64,000 bases of DNA, taken from NCBI RefSeq assembly GCF_038502225.1, contig NC_091300.1:46241788-46305787 (forward strand), read 5' to 3'. Shown here one piece after another: positions 22,346-33,908 of this stretch; positions within the stretch are counted from its first letter, which is position 1, and the number at the start of each line of letters is the position of its first letter. The position numbers and the translations under genes are program-made. The stretch is from Cherax quadricarinatus. Lineage: Eukaryota; Arthropoda; Malacostraca; Decapoda; Parastacidae. The notes below the pieces were generated by a model. It searched no databases. It saw only the letters and a list, made by a program, of their open reading frames with translations, and was not told the DNA's origin.

Positions 22346-23021
22346 TGTATGCAGAATTCCTCAAATGTTGAACATATCCTTTGGTTCTACCTTATGTTCT
22401 CTTGGTATTTTTAATAATTCATTCATTTGGGAAATCCCTTCACGGACAGAGCTAAAGCAAAAAATGTCTCCAGGCCACCCTGTCTTGCCATCTTTGCTTG
22501 CTATAGGTCTCTAGTGTTTTTCAGTACACTTATCCTAGTATCTACTTTCTTTGCTGCATGTCCATGTTACTTCAAGGAACTTCTGTTTTTGCCAGCCTGA
22601 TTCCCTACTTAGTTCCTTTGAATTTTTGAGTCGTCTCGTATCTTAATAACAATTGTGCATTTAATTTCGTATCTGATTTTGTCTGTAGATTTCCTTTATT
22701 AATACCCTTATCCCATTTTCTACTATAGTCACCTGGAGAAGATGGAAGAGTGGTGTAGCAGAAGGTGAAAGATATGGAAGTAGCAATTATCCTCAGACTC
22801 GTGTTTCACACATTTGGTAGCATCATGAAAAACTAATGCTGTCACACTTTCCCGTATTATACTGCATTTATATTTTCAGTATTTAAGTGGAATACTGCAT
22901 TTAAAGTTTGAAAATATATTAGCACTTCTTTTTTAAATAAAGAATTAAATATATCCCATTAACAGTGCCCTTGTATGAGCATTTTCTAATACTGCTTTTC
23001 CCTTGTTTTTCCTCTGTTGTA
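22346..23021. other. Unassigned sequence
   Basis: No confident frame or repeat; a short G+C richer stretch at 22440-22560 might be an old retroelement scrap. Confidence 0.3.
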
Positions 23022-25243
23022 CAGTAGACCCTTACATTACATGGTAGTTACGTTCCTGAAAATGCCGTGTTAGATAAATCCATGTTAGATAAACTGAAGA
23101 ACTTGGGGAAAAATAGGGTTACATTCCTGGGAGCCCCGAAAAAGGCTAACAACTTTTTTTTAGACCTCCAGATCTTGCAAAAATGTAAGTGAATATGTAA
23201 TTGTTGTTCATTGTTGTGATGCATTATGTTGTTTTTACTGCTTAAGGCTACAAATGCAACAGAAATAATAGTATTTCTTAAATTGTGGGTGCTGGTTTAT
23301 CAATGATTGTGGAGAGTTAGGCTGAGGCCCTACTGGGCTGAGGTGGATGGTAGAGGTTCTGGTACTGAAGTCGATGGTTGTACTAAAGTGTGCATAAATT
23401 CTGTAATGGATTTCTGGGCAGTTTTACCCTGCAGTACCTTATACAGCTGATGGTAAGGTATCAGCTTCTCTAGACACCATTTCAGAGCACTGCTTCTAGA
23501 TTTGTCAGGGTCCTCTTCAGTGGAAAAGTCTAACTTTAAGTCAGTAAATCAGTCAAGTCTGTCTCAGTAAAGCAGTCGAGTCCATTAGTAAGTCAGTCAA
23601 GTAAGTCAGCCAGTTATTCATTACACAAGCTCGTATATTTACCTCATTTTTTTAATTGTATAAACCGATGCTTCATGAAGGCCATAGGCTCTCTCGTTTA
23701 ACCCTTTGACTGTTTTTGTCGTATATATACATCTTACGAGCAAGTGTTTTTGACGTATTAATATTTTGAAGTTTTAGCAGCTTCAAATCAAGCGGGAGAA
23801 AGCTGGTAGGCCCACATGTGAGAGAATGGGTCTGTGTGGTCATTGTGTGCAGTATTAAAAAAATCCTGCAGCACGCAGTGCATAATTAGCATGAGAAAAA
23901 AATAAACTGACCGTGTTTTTGGATTAAAATGCCGACTTTGAGGTGTATTTTTGTATAGTATTTGTGGTTGCATTCTCGTTTCCTTGGTCTCATTTGATAG
24001 AATAGAAGATATATTACAGAAAGAAACAGATGATTTTGATTGGTTTCACGATGAAAAAAGCCTTGAAATTGAGCTCAAAGTAGCGGAAATGTTTGATTTT
24101 TGCTCATATTCAAAAGTAAACAAATGATGTCACCATCCAATAAGTGTCCAACTGGCTGGTCTGATATGCAGTCACGAATGGGTTGACATTATTTATACAA
24201 TTATTACAATAATGCAGTAGGCTGCATAACAGTAAGTCTTCTATTTTTTGTGTGAATAAAAATTCAAAATAGAAAGCAAGAGGGGCCTGGAGATGTGACT
24301 AATGAATAGAGAAAATGTTATTTTAGTGCAAGGAATGTCTGCATTGTTTATTCTGGACCCTATTTTGAAATTGGCATCTTTTTTAACCCTTTCAGGGTCG
24401 ACAGGCCCTCTCAGAGACTTGTTCTCAGGGTCGTCCAAATTTAAAAAAATATATATATATATATATTTTTTTTTCTTATGAAAAGATAGAGAATCTTTTC
24501 CCGATCATGATGACACCAAAAGTATGAAATTTGATGGAAAACTTAAGGAATTATGCTCTCGTGAAGTTAGTGGTCTCGACGATGTTTACACTTTGGCGAT
24601 TTTGCCCACTTGGAGCCCTATTTTCGGCCAATTCCAATGTACTAGTCGACAAAAATCATGAATATTTTGCTAGAACTCCATTTTTTCTATCGAATGAGTG
24701 CAAGAAACCACCCATTTACCGATTTCAACTATCCAATACAGTGGTCAGAATTTAGCAATTTTGCCAATTTCACACAAATTTCAAAAGATACCAATTTCCG
24801 AATAGGGTCCAGAATAAACAAGATAGACATTCCTGGCACTAAAATGATATTTCCTCTGTTCATTAGTCACGTCTCAAGGCCCCTCTTACATTCTTTTGCT
24901 TTCCACTTTGAATTTTTATTCTCACAAAAAATAGAAGATTTACTGTTATGCAGTCTACCGCATTAGTGTAAAAAATGGTATAAATAATATCGGCACACTT
25001 GTGAAAGAATATTAGACTCGCCAGTTGACGTGTATTGGATGCTTAGCATGATTTGTTTACTTTTGAACTTTGGTAAAAATCGAACATTTCTGCTCTGCTA
25101 CTTTGAGCAAGGTACTTTTCATTGTAAAATCAGTCAAAATCATCTCAATTTTTGTAATATGTCTTCCATTCTATAGAATGAGACCAGGAAAACTAGAGTA
25201 CAACAATAAATACCATATGAAAATACAGTGCAAAGTCGCTGTT

Positions 25244-26491
25244 TTAAGGGAGCGCTAGGGCAATTTTCCGCGCGCGCTCAACCAAAAATCGAAAAATTAT
25301 GGAAATTGATTTATATATACCGAAAAATAGCTTAACTCTTTGGCAACACAATGGTACAAGAATCAATGTTCTAAGACGTTTCTACAAGAAATTATAGTCA
25401 TTTATATCAGGTATGGTTACGGCGATGTAGGTAGCGCGTCTGTTCTCAACCCATGTATTTTTTGGAATTTTTTCCTTGTTTTTTATTGCTTTTTCTTTGC
25501 ATTATTCTTTCTAATATAATAAATGATTATTTGGCATCATATAAGAGTAGGTGGAGCTTATCAGTAGAGTGCCAGCCAATCGGGAGCCATCTGAGAACAT
25601 TCGGCAGTACTCCCCCTCCAGATGGTGCCAGGTGAAATCACTTCATTATGTTTATATCAGCTTATATATCAACTATACGGCTTATTTGTCTATCAGAATT
25701 GATCTAATATGATATAATAAACACTATAAATAACAAACAAACATGTTATATACTCTAGACTGAATAAAATAGGCCATAATATAGCGAGAGTCCACCAGCA
25801 ATATTTCGATATAAATGTGTTACTCCTCGTCTCCTTGTTCTATTGTTTGGTATGTAAGTGATAGAAAACGGTATTTTGAAGAGGATAACTGCACTAGAAC
25901 ATCAGTTTACTAAGAAATACACCGAAAAAACGCGATTTCCGCGCAAAAAAAAATTTTTTTTTTGAGACGGTAGGCCTGCCGGCGTTGTAGGCCTATATCT
26001 CGGAAGTAACTTTTTCACATATTTCGCTAATGTACACCATTATTAATTATTGTATTGAAATGATTTTCACTGACAATATAAAACAAAGTGTGTTTGAAAA
26101 TGTAAGGATTCTTTTTTTGGAATATATCAAATATTTTTGATTTTGTGGGAGGTAAAAGGCAGATATTTTGGTGAATGCCAAAAAGTCTATCAAAAGTATT
26201 TTTTTTTCCATGATAATAAGATATATTAGATGAAACATGTGCCTCTCAAATTAGTGTCAGATGTATTCTAACGGTTGGGATTGTCGGAAGTGCCACTCGA
26301 AGTGCCATTTTGTCATACCTTGCTGCCATATATGAAAAGTCATTAAATATTTTTTTCTCTGTTGTTTGTTGGCCAATCATACTGAAACTTGTCACATTCT
26401 TCTACATATGAACCTCTAAATGTACACCAAAAATAAAAAAAATTGGTTGAAAAATAAAAGAGTTGGCCGAAATTGGGAGTCGTACCCTTAA
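25244..26491. mobile_element. Candidate distinct piggyBac-type element, ~1.2 kb
   Basis: TTAA at 25244-25247 and 26488-26491, with only short inverted termini (TTAAGGG and CCCTTAA). The interior (GGGAGCGCTAGGGCAATTTT at the left, GGGAGTCGTACCC at the right) does not match the common family. It is placed inside the inner element because the flanking sequences read through it. Confidence 0.5.
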
Positions 26492-26715
26492 CCCTTGAAT
26501 GATCCAAACGTATATAGTATACGTTTTTTCAACATCTGAAAGTACGTAAAAAAATATAGATCTTCTTTTTTGTTTTACATTTGAAAACGTGCAAAAAAAC
26601 TTTTACCTACATATTTTTTTTTTGTTATATTTGAAAATATGTAAAAAAAAAGTAGATCTACTTTTGTAGCACTACGAATTTGAACGTCGATCTTATTGGA
26701 CCGTTTAAGGGTTAA
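26488..26715. mobile_element. 228-bp piggyBac-type MITE
   Basis: TTAACCCTTGAATGATCC at the left and GGACCGTTTAAGGGTTAA at the right, with TTAA at both ends. The middle is rich in CGTATATAGTATACG and AAAATATGTAAAAAA-type repeats. It shares a TTAA with the element to its left. Confidence 0.6.
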
Positions 26716-27752
26716 TCCAAAAACACGGTCAAAGTTTTTTTTTTTTTCTCATTACGCACTGTGTGCTGCAGGATTTTTTTTATACTTCGCACACTGACCC
26801 CACAGACCCATTCTTTCATATGTAGGCCTACCAGCTTTCTCTCACTAGATTTGAGGGCGCTAGAATTTAGGCATACTAGTATGTCAAAAACCCTGGTGTG
26901 TAAGCCGTACTAGTACGGCCGAAACCCTGAAAGGGTTAATTTGCGTGAAATTGGCCAAATTGCCAATTTCTGACCACTTTATTGGATAGTTGAAAATGGT
27001 AAATTGGCAGTTTCTTGTGCTCAGTTGATAAAACAAATGGAGTTTTAAAGAAATAGCTATGAATTTGGTCAACTAGAACAATGGAATTGGCCGAAAACAG
27101 GGCTCAAAGTGGGTGAAATCGCTAATGCGTATGTATTGCCGAGATCGCTAACTTCACGAGAGCGTAATTTCGTAAGTTTTCCATCAAATTTCATACTTTT
27201 GGTGTCATTACCATTGGGAAAAGATTCTCTGTCATTTCATAAGAAAAAGTAATTTTTTTTTTTTCGAATATTTTGCGACAGAGAGATTCAGGATTTGGGG
27301 TCTCGACAGTCAAAGGGTATATATCCTATTTTCTTCATAACTCTAAGACTTAAACCTTTTCTTGCCACTTTCAGCAACACTCCTATGCCTACTGGGTGCC
27401 ATGATTGCTTGGCAGTTACAAGATATGGCAATTAAAAGATCAAAACACAATTCACAAACACTGCTTGCTCCTAGGAGAGAAAGGTACTGAAGACACATTC
27501 ATGAAGGCTGGGATGGGGGTGGCGTGAGTGTCGGGTGTGGCAGGGGATGGTGATAGGTCTTCCCCCTGCTGACACAGTGGTCTGACCCATAGCAAGGGTG
27601 TGCCTGAGCTGGGGAAATTTTTTCCCCACTCGCAAACAGAACCGTGTTAAGTTAATTTTACGAAGCGTTGTCTAAAATTATGCAGCAATTTTTCAATGGT
27701 GCAATATCCAAAACGTGTCAAATAAATCCGTGTAATATGAGGGTCTACTGTA

Positions 27753-28514
27753 TTATATTTGTATATTGATAATCAGTGCATATAGCTTACAAATATTATT
27801 CTGGTTTCAGTTGCATAGGGGGATACTGTTGTTTTAAGTCATACATACATTCATGCAGATATTGAACTGATGTATTACAGCGACACCTGTTATATGTGGT
27901 AGACTTGATATTCAGCTCCCCTTGTTTTTGTCACTTCTGGTTCAGCACTAATGAATCGCTGTGACAAGGGTAAGTTGGGATGAAGGATACGAAAGGTAGC
28001 AGATGCCAGAGAAGGAAGCCTCTGTGAGGGTGTCATTTGTAATAGCTAAACTTTTAAATGAAATTTACATTTGCACTGGCAGCCAATACACTAGCTTAGG
28101 GATGTGAGCTAAGAAGAAACAATGCAAGAAGTTGCCATTGTTTTGCTGAAAGAGCAGTGAACATATACTAAGGGATAGAGACAGTATAGAAAAGGATAAA
28201 TTCTTTAACAGGAATGTAAGAACAAAGGGCATGGTTGAAAACTGTACACCTAAATAAGCCACTGGAATATTAAGAAGTACGTATATCATCAATATAACAA
28301 TGGTAAATTATTAGAATGAGTAAGCAATGACACTGAACTCCTTACAGTTTCACAAATAGGTGTGATAAGGCTCAATCATGCCAGTTGGTTAAAAGCTAAG
28401 AGTTGGAACTGAGAACTGGAGTTTGCCCTCTCCACTAACTCAAGTATGGTATATAACAGGTATTACTTTTTACACCATGTTTGTCAAGGACAATTGTTGG
28501 TAGGAATTGAAGTA
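27753..28514. other. Unassigned AT-rich sequence
   Basis: No frame or repeat recognised. Confidence 0.4.
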
Positions 28515-28835
28515 CAACTTCTCCACATTTAGCAACGGAGTTCCGTTCCCAAGATGACGTCAGTAAACGAATTCGTCACTAAGCAAGGAGCATGCTATAA
28601 TGGTAGTGGGTTTGTGTCAACCATCTTTGATATTGTTTTAATGTCACCTTTGCACCATTTACAACATTTTTAGTATATTTTTAAATGCTTATACAGAAGT
28701 GTACTGTATATTGTAATAAACAGAATGGAGGAAATCAGCTCTAATATACATTATTTAGGTATGCATACTGGTCAGAGAGCCCCTGTAAGTCCGAGTCATT
28801 GGTAAACAAGTATGTCGCTAAGTGAGGAGAGGCTA
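28515..28835 (-). mobile_element. Second copy of the 14110-14435 MITE, inverted
   Basis: TA-flanked. Reversed, it follows the 14110 copy throughout, including CTCTCTGACCAGTATGCATA and CACCTTTAC-type sequence. Confidence 0.85.
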
Positions 28836-29599
28836 TATGGTACAGTGCTGATATCCCAGTGTTACCTTAGGAATTAATGGTATTTTTCACCTTGGTGAAA
28901 CTCACTGTAAAACTGCCACAATGAGTTTCAAGGATATAAATGAAACCAATGGCTTGGACAGGCTGGACACTGGTGAAAGTAGATATCATTAATCCTGTAG
29001 CACTTGGGCATCAATGTAATGGAGGGATTTGGCAGTGCTTCTAGTATTTTATAGATTGCTCCTAACATTTATAGTTTTTATAAATTGTTGAAAGTGAGTC
29101 CAGTCAGTATTCCTATTTAGGAGTAATTGCAAACGATTTGAAAACACCCTCTCCCAAATCTAGAACTACACTGCTTCTTATCTTGGCTCCTCACTCTCCT
29201 AGGGAAGAGTTAGGGCTCTTTGATTGGTTACTAGGGAATGGCAAAAAGTTTTCCCTATTGAATAGTCAGTCAACAATTTTGTGCCCTGATTAGGCCCTAG
29301 AACCTTTCAAAGTCACCCTAAATGTGGGCCCTGTATGGGGCCTTGGAATGCTGAATTCTGGTAAGTAAATTTTGTAGAAGCATGCCATCTAAAGCATGGA
29401 CACCTAATAGTGCTGTCTTGAGGTTTGACCTAGATATGCTTGAGGGTTGTAGGGGGCCCCCCCTCTTGGAAGATTACTCTGCCCAGGTAACAGGTTGCCC
29501 GTCTAAGAACTTAGTGAAATCAATTTGGTTTTAAAACTGAATTTTTTTTTTTATGTTAAATTTGCTTTCAGAGGAAAAGGTAAGGAATCATTGTCCAGG
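28836..29599. other. Unassigned sequence
   Basis: Slightly more GC-rich than its left neighbour, with stop codons in all frames. No family recognised. Confidence 0.35.
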
Positions 29600-30530
29600 T
29601 ATTAGGGTGACAGTCAATCTTTCTTACCTGTGTGTAGTTGCAAAGGTCCAAGTCTAAGTTCTTAGCCCAGTCTCTCAACTTGATGTTTGTTGTCACATTC
29701 GCTCCCTCCTAACCTCTTGGGCCCTGTCTTACCTGCTTTTAAAACTGTGTGGAACTTGGCTCCACCACTTCTTTGTCAAGGTCATTCTCTTCTGACCACC
29801 CTGAGAGTGAAGTTATGCTGCCTGACATCCCTGTAGCTTGGTGGTTGTCATTAGCTTTCAGTTATGCCTCTGGGTACCTGTTTCTGGCCTCTTGACAGCC
29901 TACTCCTATCTATCCTGTCCGTTTCTCAGAGTATTTTGTGTTATGTCTTTCCTGGTTTTTCTGTCCTCAGGTGTCGTTAGATTCAGTTACATTAGCCTCT
30001 TTGTAGCTTAACCCTTAGTTTTGGAATTAGTCTTGTTACATGTGCTTTCTTAAATGTGGGCTCCATGCTTGTGCTGCATATTCCAAGATGGGCCTGGAAG
30101 GACTCTTTGTTGAGTTTCCTAATGGCTACTCTTCGATTTTTCAGACAAGCCTTGGCTGCTGAGGTAATTTGGTTGATGTGAGCCTCTTGCAATGTACTAG
30201 GTACTTCACTGATCCCTGGGTCTTTCCCTTTTGAGTGAGGTGTGTAGTCCCTGTCTCTGTCTGTTCTTCTGGCCCCTTCCCCAGTCTTCATAACCCTGGA
30301 TGGTTGAATGCAAGCAACCACTTACCTGACCAATTCTGCAGTTTGTCCAGATTCATTTGCAGCCTTTTCCCATCCTCATTTGTTTTTATTCTTGTTTTAC
30401 ATCATTAGCAAACAGGGATTCATTTGACTTAATTATATCATCTGTGTCATTCACATAAACCAGAAACAGTACTGATCCTAATACTGATGCTTATGGAACC
30501 TGGTTTTGTTATTCTTCTCCATTTTGACAT
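29600..30530 (-). pseudogene. CR1-like LINE, downstream part (RT end and thumb), decayed
   Basis: The minus strand reads VLFLVYVNDTDDIIK, SLFANDVK (a mutated FADD box), KLQNWSGKWLLAF, EAHINQITSAAKACLKNRR and RPILEYAAQAWSPH-like residues. These correspond to blocks of the LINE at 4144-6928. Its upstream half lies at 38880-39391 on the same strand. Confidence 0.75.
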
Positions 30531-30567
30531 CTTCCCAGACAGTCATTGCCTCCTTTCCCTAAGGTCT

Positions 30568-30777
30568 TTTTTATGATGATGATGATGATGATGATAATAA
30601 TAATAATAATAATAATAATAATTTTATTTCTACAAGTACATGTACAAGATATACAGGTTTAGCATATATCAATGATATACTACTATATAGAAAGCCGCTT
30701 GTTATGCAGAGCATTTTGGGCAAGTTAGGTCAGTTTTGTCCCAGGATGCAACCCACACCTGTTGACTGACACCAAGA
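30568..30777. mobile_element. Interspersed repeat with (GAT)n(AAT)n end
   Basis: A GAT/AAT run (30568-30620) precedes TTTATTTCTACAAGTACATG and a block with GTCCCAGGATGCAACCCACA. The latter block also occurs inside three Tigger copies (36340, 42780, 51400). Looks like a SINE or LINE tail; boundaries uncertain. Confidence 0.5.
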
Positions 30778-31016
30778 TACAGTAGAGCCCTGCTTTATGG
30801 CATTTTGCTCTGCGGCGTTCCGCTAATACAGACATTTGAAATTATGGTTAAAACTCACTGTACAACTCCCCCCACCTGACTTTCTAATACAGTCACCGCG
30901 CCCCACCCAGTTTATTTGCATTCTACGTGAGCTCCGTGAGCACTGCGTCTCTCCATTATGTCTGGAAACTTTCTAAAATTTCAAGCGTTTTAAAGTTATT
31001 TCATGTTTTATATATA

Positions 31017-31937
31017 CAGTGGACCCCCGCCTTATGATATTAATCCGTTCCTGAGAGCTCATCGTAAGCCAAAATTATCGTTAGCCGAATTAATTTTCCC
31101 CATAAGAAATAATGGAAATCAAATTAATCTGTTCTTGACACCCCAAAGTATGAAAAAAAAAATTTTTTTTACCACATGAAATATTAATTTTAATACACAG
31201 AAACTGAAGAAGACATGAACAATTACTACTCTACTAAGAATAGAATACATGACACTTACCTTTTTTGAAGATATGGTGATGATTGATGGGATGGGAGGAG
31301 GAGAGAGTGTGGAAGTTATTGTTTAGAAGGGGAATCCCCTTTCATTAGGACTTGAGGTAGCAAGTCCTTTTCCAGGGTTACTTCCCTTCTTCTTTTAATG
31401 CCACTAGGACCAGCTTGAGAGTCAATGGACCTCTGTCGCACGCCAAATCTGTCCATAGAGCTCTGTACCTCCTGTTCCTTTAAGACTTTTCTAAAATGGG
31501 CCATAACATTGTCATTGTAGAGGTTGTCAACATGGCTTGCATTAGCTGTGTCAGGGTGATTTTCATCCATAAAGGTTTGCAGTTCAACCCACTTTGGACA
31601 CATTTCCTTAATCTCTTTTTTTCAATTCCATACTAATTCTCGCCCTTTTTACCACAGGGATGACACTAGAAGCTTTCTTGGGGTCCATTGTGACTTATTT
31701 TGCAGTTACAAGCACTAAAAACACTGGGATAATGTGAAATGTACCGAATGTGTGCGTAGATGCAACCGCACTGGCTGGCTTGTAAACACTGGCGCTGAGG
31801 CCACACGTGGGACGCGTCCCAGATGAATCATGTAAGGCGAGTTTTTTATTGTGAGACGAGGCAAAATTTTTGCGTTCAAATGCTTTGTATGGCGGATTTA
31901 ACGTAACGCGATGTGTTCGTAAAGCGGGGGCCCACTG
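31017..31937 (-). mobile_element. Internally deleted Tigger family 1 element
   Basis: TA-flanked (31015-31016, 31938-31939); termini CAGTGGACCCCCGCCTTATG and AAGCGGGGGCCCACTG. On the minus strand the first codons of the transposase are joined to its C-terminal coding part, so the middle, with the catalytic core, is gone. Confidence 0.8.
31316..31690 (-). pseudogene. Tigger transposase: N-terminal codons fused to C-terminal part
   Basis: KKASS-type start codons near 31690 are followed, after a frameshift, by CPKWVELQTFMDENHPDTAN, NLYNDNVMAHFRKVLKEQE and MDRFGV. This is the usual end of TIGD1-like pogo transposases (C-terminal domain after the DDE core). A 95-residue frame remains open. Confidence 0.7.
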
Positions 31938-32229
31938 TATAGAGTGGAACCCTGAGTTTTGGCCATAATCCGTTCCAGGAACTAGGCCTAAACTCAAAAC
32001 GGCCAAAAGGTGAAGCCATATTTCCCAAAAGAAATAATGTATATACAATTAATCCATTCCAGACCCACAAAAGTATTCACAAAAATACATTTTTTAAAGA
32101 ATAACTATAGTTTTACATACACACAACACAGATACAGTGGACCCCCAGTTATTGGCCGCTTCTGTTATTGGCCAATTCGGTGATCAGCCGTTTTGTTCGG
32201 CGCCTAGTTATCGGCTGTTTGGGATGCTT

Positions 32230-32465
32230 CCGTCCGCCGGCTGGGGCCACTTACCAATAGACCCCTGGCTGTCTTCAAGCAGGCACTGGACATGCACCTA
32301 AAGTTGGTACCTGACCAGCCGGGCTGTGGCTTGTACTTCGGATTGCGTGCAGCTGGCAGTAACAGCCTGGTTGATCAGGCTCTGATTTACCATGAGGCCT
32401 GGTCACAGACCGGGTCACGGGGGTGTTGACTCCTGGAACTCTCTCCAGGTAAACTCCAGGTAAAC
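32230..32465 (+). mobile_element. LINE-derived tail ending in CTCCAGGTAAA microrepeats
   Basis: A frame with RPLAVFKQALDMHLKLVPDQ is a LINE C-terminal end. The 3' part has ACAGCCTGGTTGATCAGGCT, GAGGCCTGGTCACAGACCGG and a terminal run of ACTCCAGGTA units. A relative of its 3' part is at 48685-48855. Confidence 0.6.
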
Positions 32466-32640
32466 TTGCCCATCAGTTTGGCTGTCTCTCGGTGGCTGAG
32501 GAAGCTTTTGCTCATACATCCAAACATTTCGCTTATTTCCCATTGTAGTTTGTGTTATTTTTTCAGCGCAACTGTGAAATAAGTAACTCCAAAGAAAGTT
32601 CCTGTGGTAAAGAAAGTAATAAACACCATGGAATTTAACT

Positions 32641-33908
32641 GTGAAGTGTAGCAGGCATGCAGGGAATGTAGCAGGCATGCAGGGAGTGTAGCAGGCATGC
32701 AGGGAGTGTAGCAGGCATGCAGGGAGTGTAGCAGGCATGCAGGGAGTGTAGCAGGCATGCAGGGAGTGTAGCAGGCATGCAGGGAGTGTAGCAGGCATGC
32801 AGGGAGTGTAGCAGGCATACAGGGAGTGTAGCAGGCATGCAGGGAGTGTAGCAGGCATGCAGGGAGTGTAGCAGGCATGCAGGGAGTGTAGCAGGCATGC
32901 AGGGAGTGTAGCAGGCATGCAGGGAGTGTAGCAGGCATGCAGGGAGTGTAGCAGGCATGCAGGGAGTGTAGCAGGCATGCAGGGAGTGTAGCAGGCATGC
33001 AGGGAGTGTAGCAGGCATGCAGGGAGTGTAGCAGGCATGCAGGGAGTGTAGCAGGCATGCAGGGAGTGTAGCAGGCATGCAGGGAGTGTAGCAGGCATGC
33101 AGGGAGTGTAGCAGGCATGCAGGGAGTGTAGCAGGCATGCAGGGAGTGTAGCAGGCATGCAGGGAGTGTAGCAGGCATGCAGGGAGTGTAGCAGGCATGC
33201 AGGGAGTGTAGCAGGCATGCAGGGAGTGTAGCAGGCATTCAGGGAGTGTAGCAGGCATTCAGGGAGTGTAGCAGGCATTCAGGGAGCGTAGCAGGCATTC
33301 AGGGAGCGTAGCAGGCATTCAGGGAGCGTAGCAGGCATGCAGGGAGCGTAGCAGGCATGCAGGGAGCGTAGCAGGCATGCAGGGAGCGTAGCAGGCATGC
33401 AGGGTGCGTAGCAGGCATGCAGGGTGCGTAGCAGGCATGCAGGGTGCGTAGCAGGCATGCCGGTAGCGTAGCAGGCATGCAGGGTGCGTAGCAGGCATGC
33501 AGGGAGCGTAGCAGGCATGCAGGGAGCGTAGCAGGCATGCAGGGAGTGTAGCAGGCATGCAGGGAGTGTAGCAGGCATGCAGGGAGTGTAGCAGGCATGC
33601 AGGGAGTGTAGCAGGCATGCAGGGAGTGTAGCAGGCATGCAGGGAGTGTAGCAGGCATGCAGGGAGTGTAGCAGGCATGCAGGGAGTGTAGCAGGCATGC
33701 AGGGAGTGTAGCAGGCATGCAGGGAGTGTAGCAGGCATGCAGGGAGTGTAGCAGGCATGCAGGGAGTGTAGCAGGCATGCAGGAAGTGTAACAGGCATGC
33801 TGGGAGTGTAGCAGACATGCAGGAAGTGTAGCAGCCATTCAGGGAGTGGAACAAGCATGCAGGAAGTGTAGCAGACATGCTGGAAGTGTAGCAAGCATGC
33901 AGGGAATG
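32641..33908. repeat. 20-bp minisatellite, ~63 copies
   Basis: The unit is agggagtgtagcaggcatgc, containing the palindrome GCATGC. Copies 32640-33240 and 33540-33780 are nearly identical. A central block (33280-33540) carries AGGGAGCGTA and AGGGTGCGTA variants, and the right edge is degenerate. Three overlapping Cys/Leu/Pro frames are created because 20 is not a multiple of three. Confidence 0.97.

Larger units (their letters stand above)
24383..26939 (+). mobile_element. Inner piggyBac-type element, itself split
   Basis: TTAA at 24383-24386 and 26936-26939; ends CCCTTTCAGGGTCGAC and CCCTGAAAGGG. Opposite orientation to its host element. Its interior is interrupted between 25248 and 26711. 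Closest by eye to the copy at 57713. Confidence 0.8.
23698..27322 (-). mobile_element. Outer piggyBac-type element, split
   Basis: It starts TTAACCCTTTGACTG at 23698 and runs with the same interior as the copy at 35281 up to 24382. It resumes at 26940 and ends GACAGTCAAAGGG near 27318, where the terminal TTAA has mutated to TATA. The 24383-26939 element is inserted in it. Confidence 0.75.
23022..27750. mobile_element. Tigger/pogo-like non-autonomous element hosting nested piggyBac elements
   Basis: TA at 23020-23021 and 27751-27752; termini CAGTAGACCCTTACATTACA and TGTAATATGAGGGTCTACTG are inverted. Its own sequence occupies only 23022-23697 and 27323-27750; the rest is nested insertions. 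No transposase frame recognised. Confidence 0.75.
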
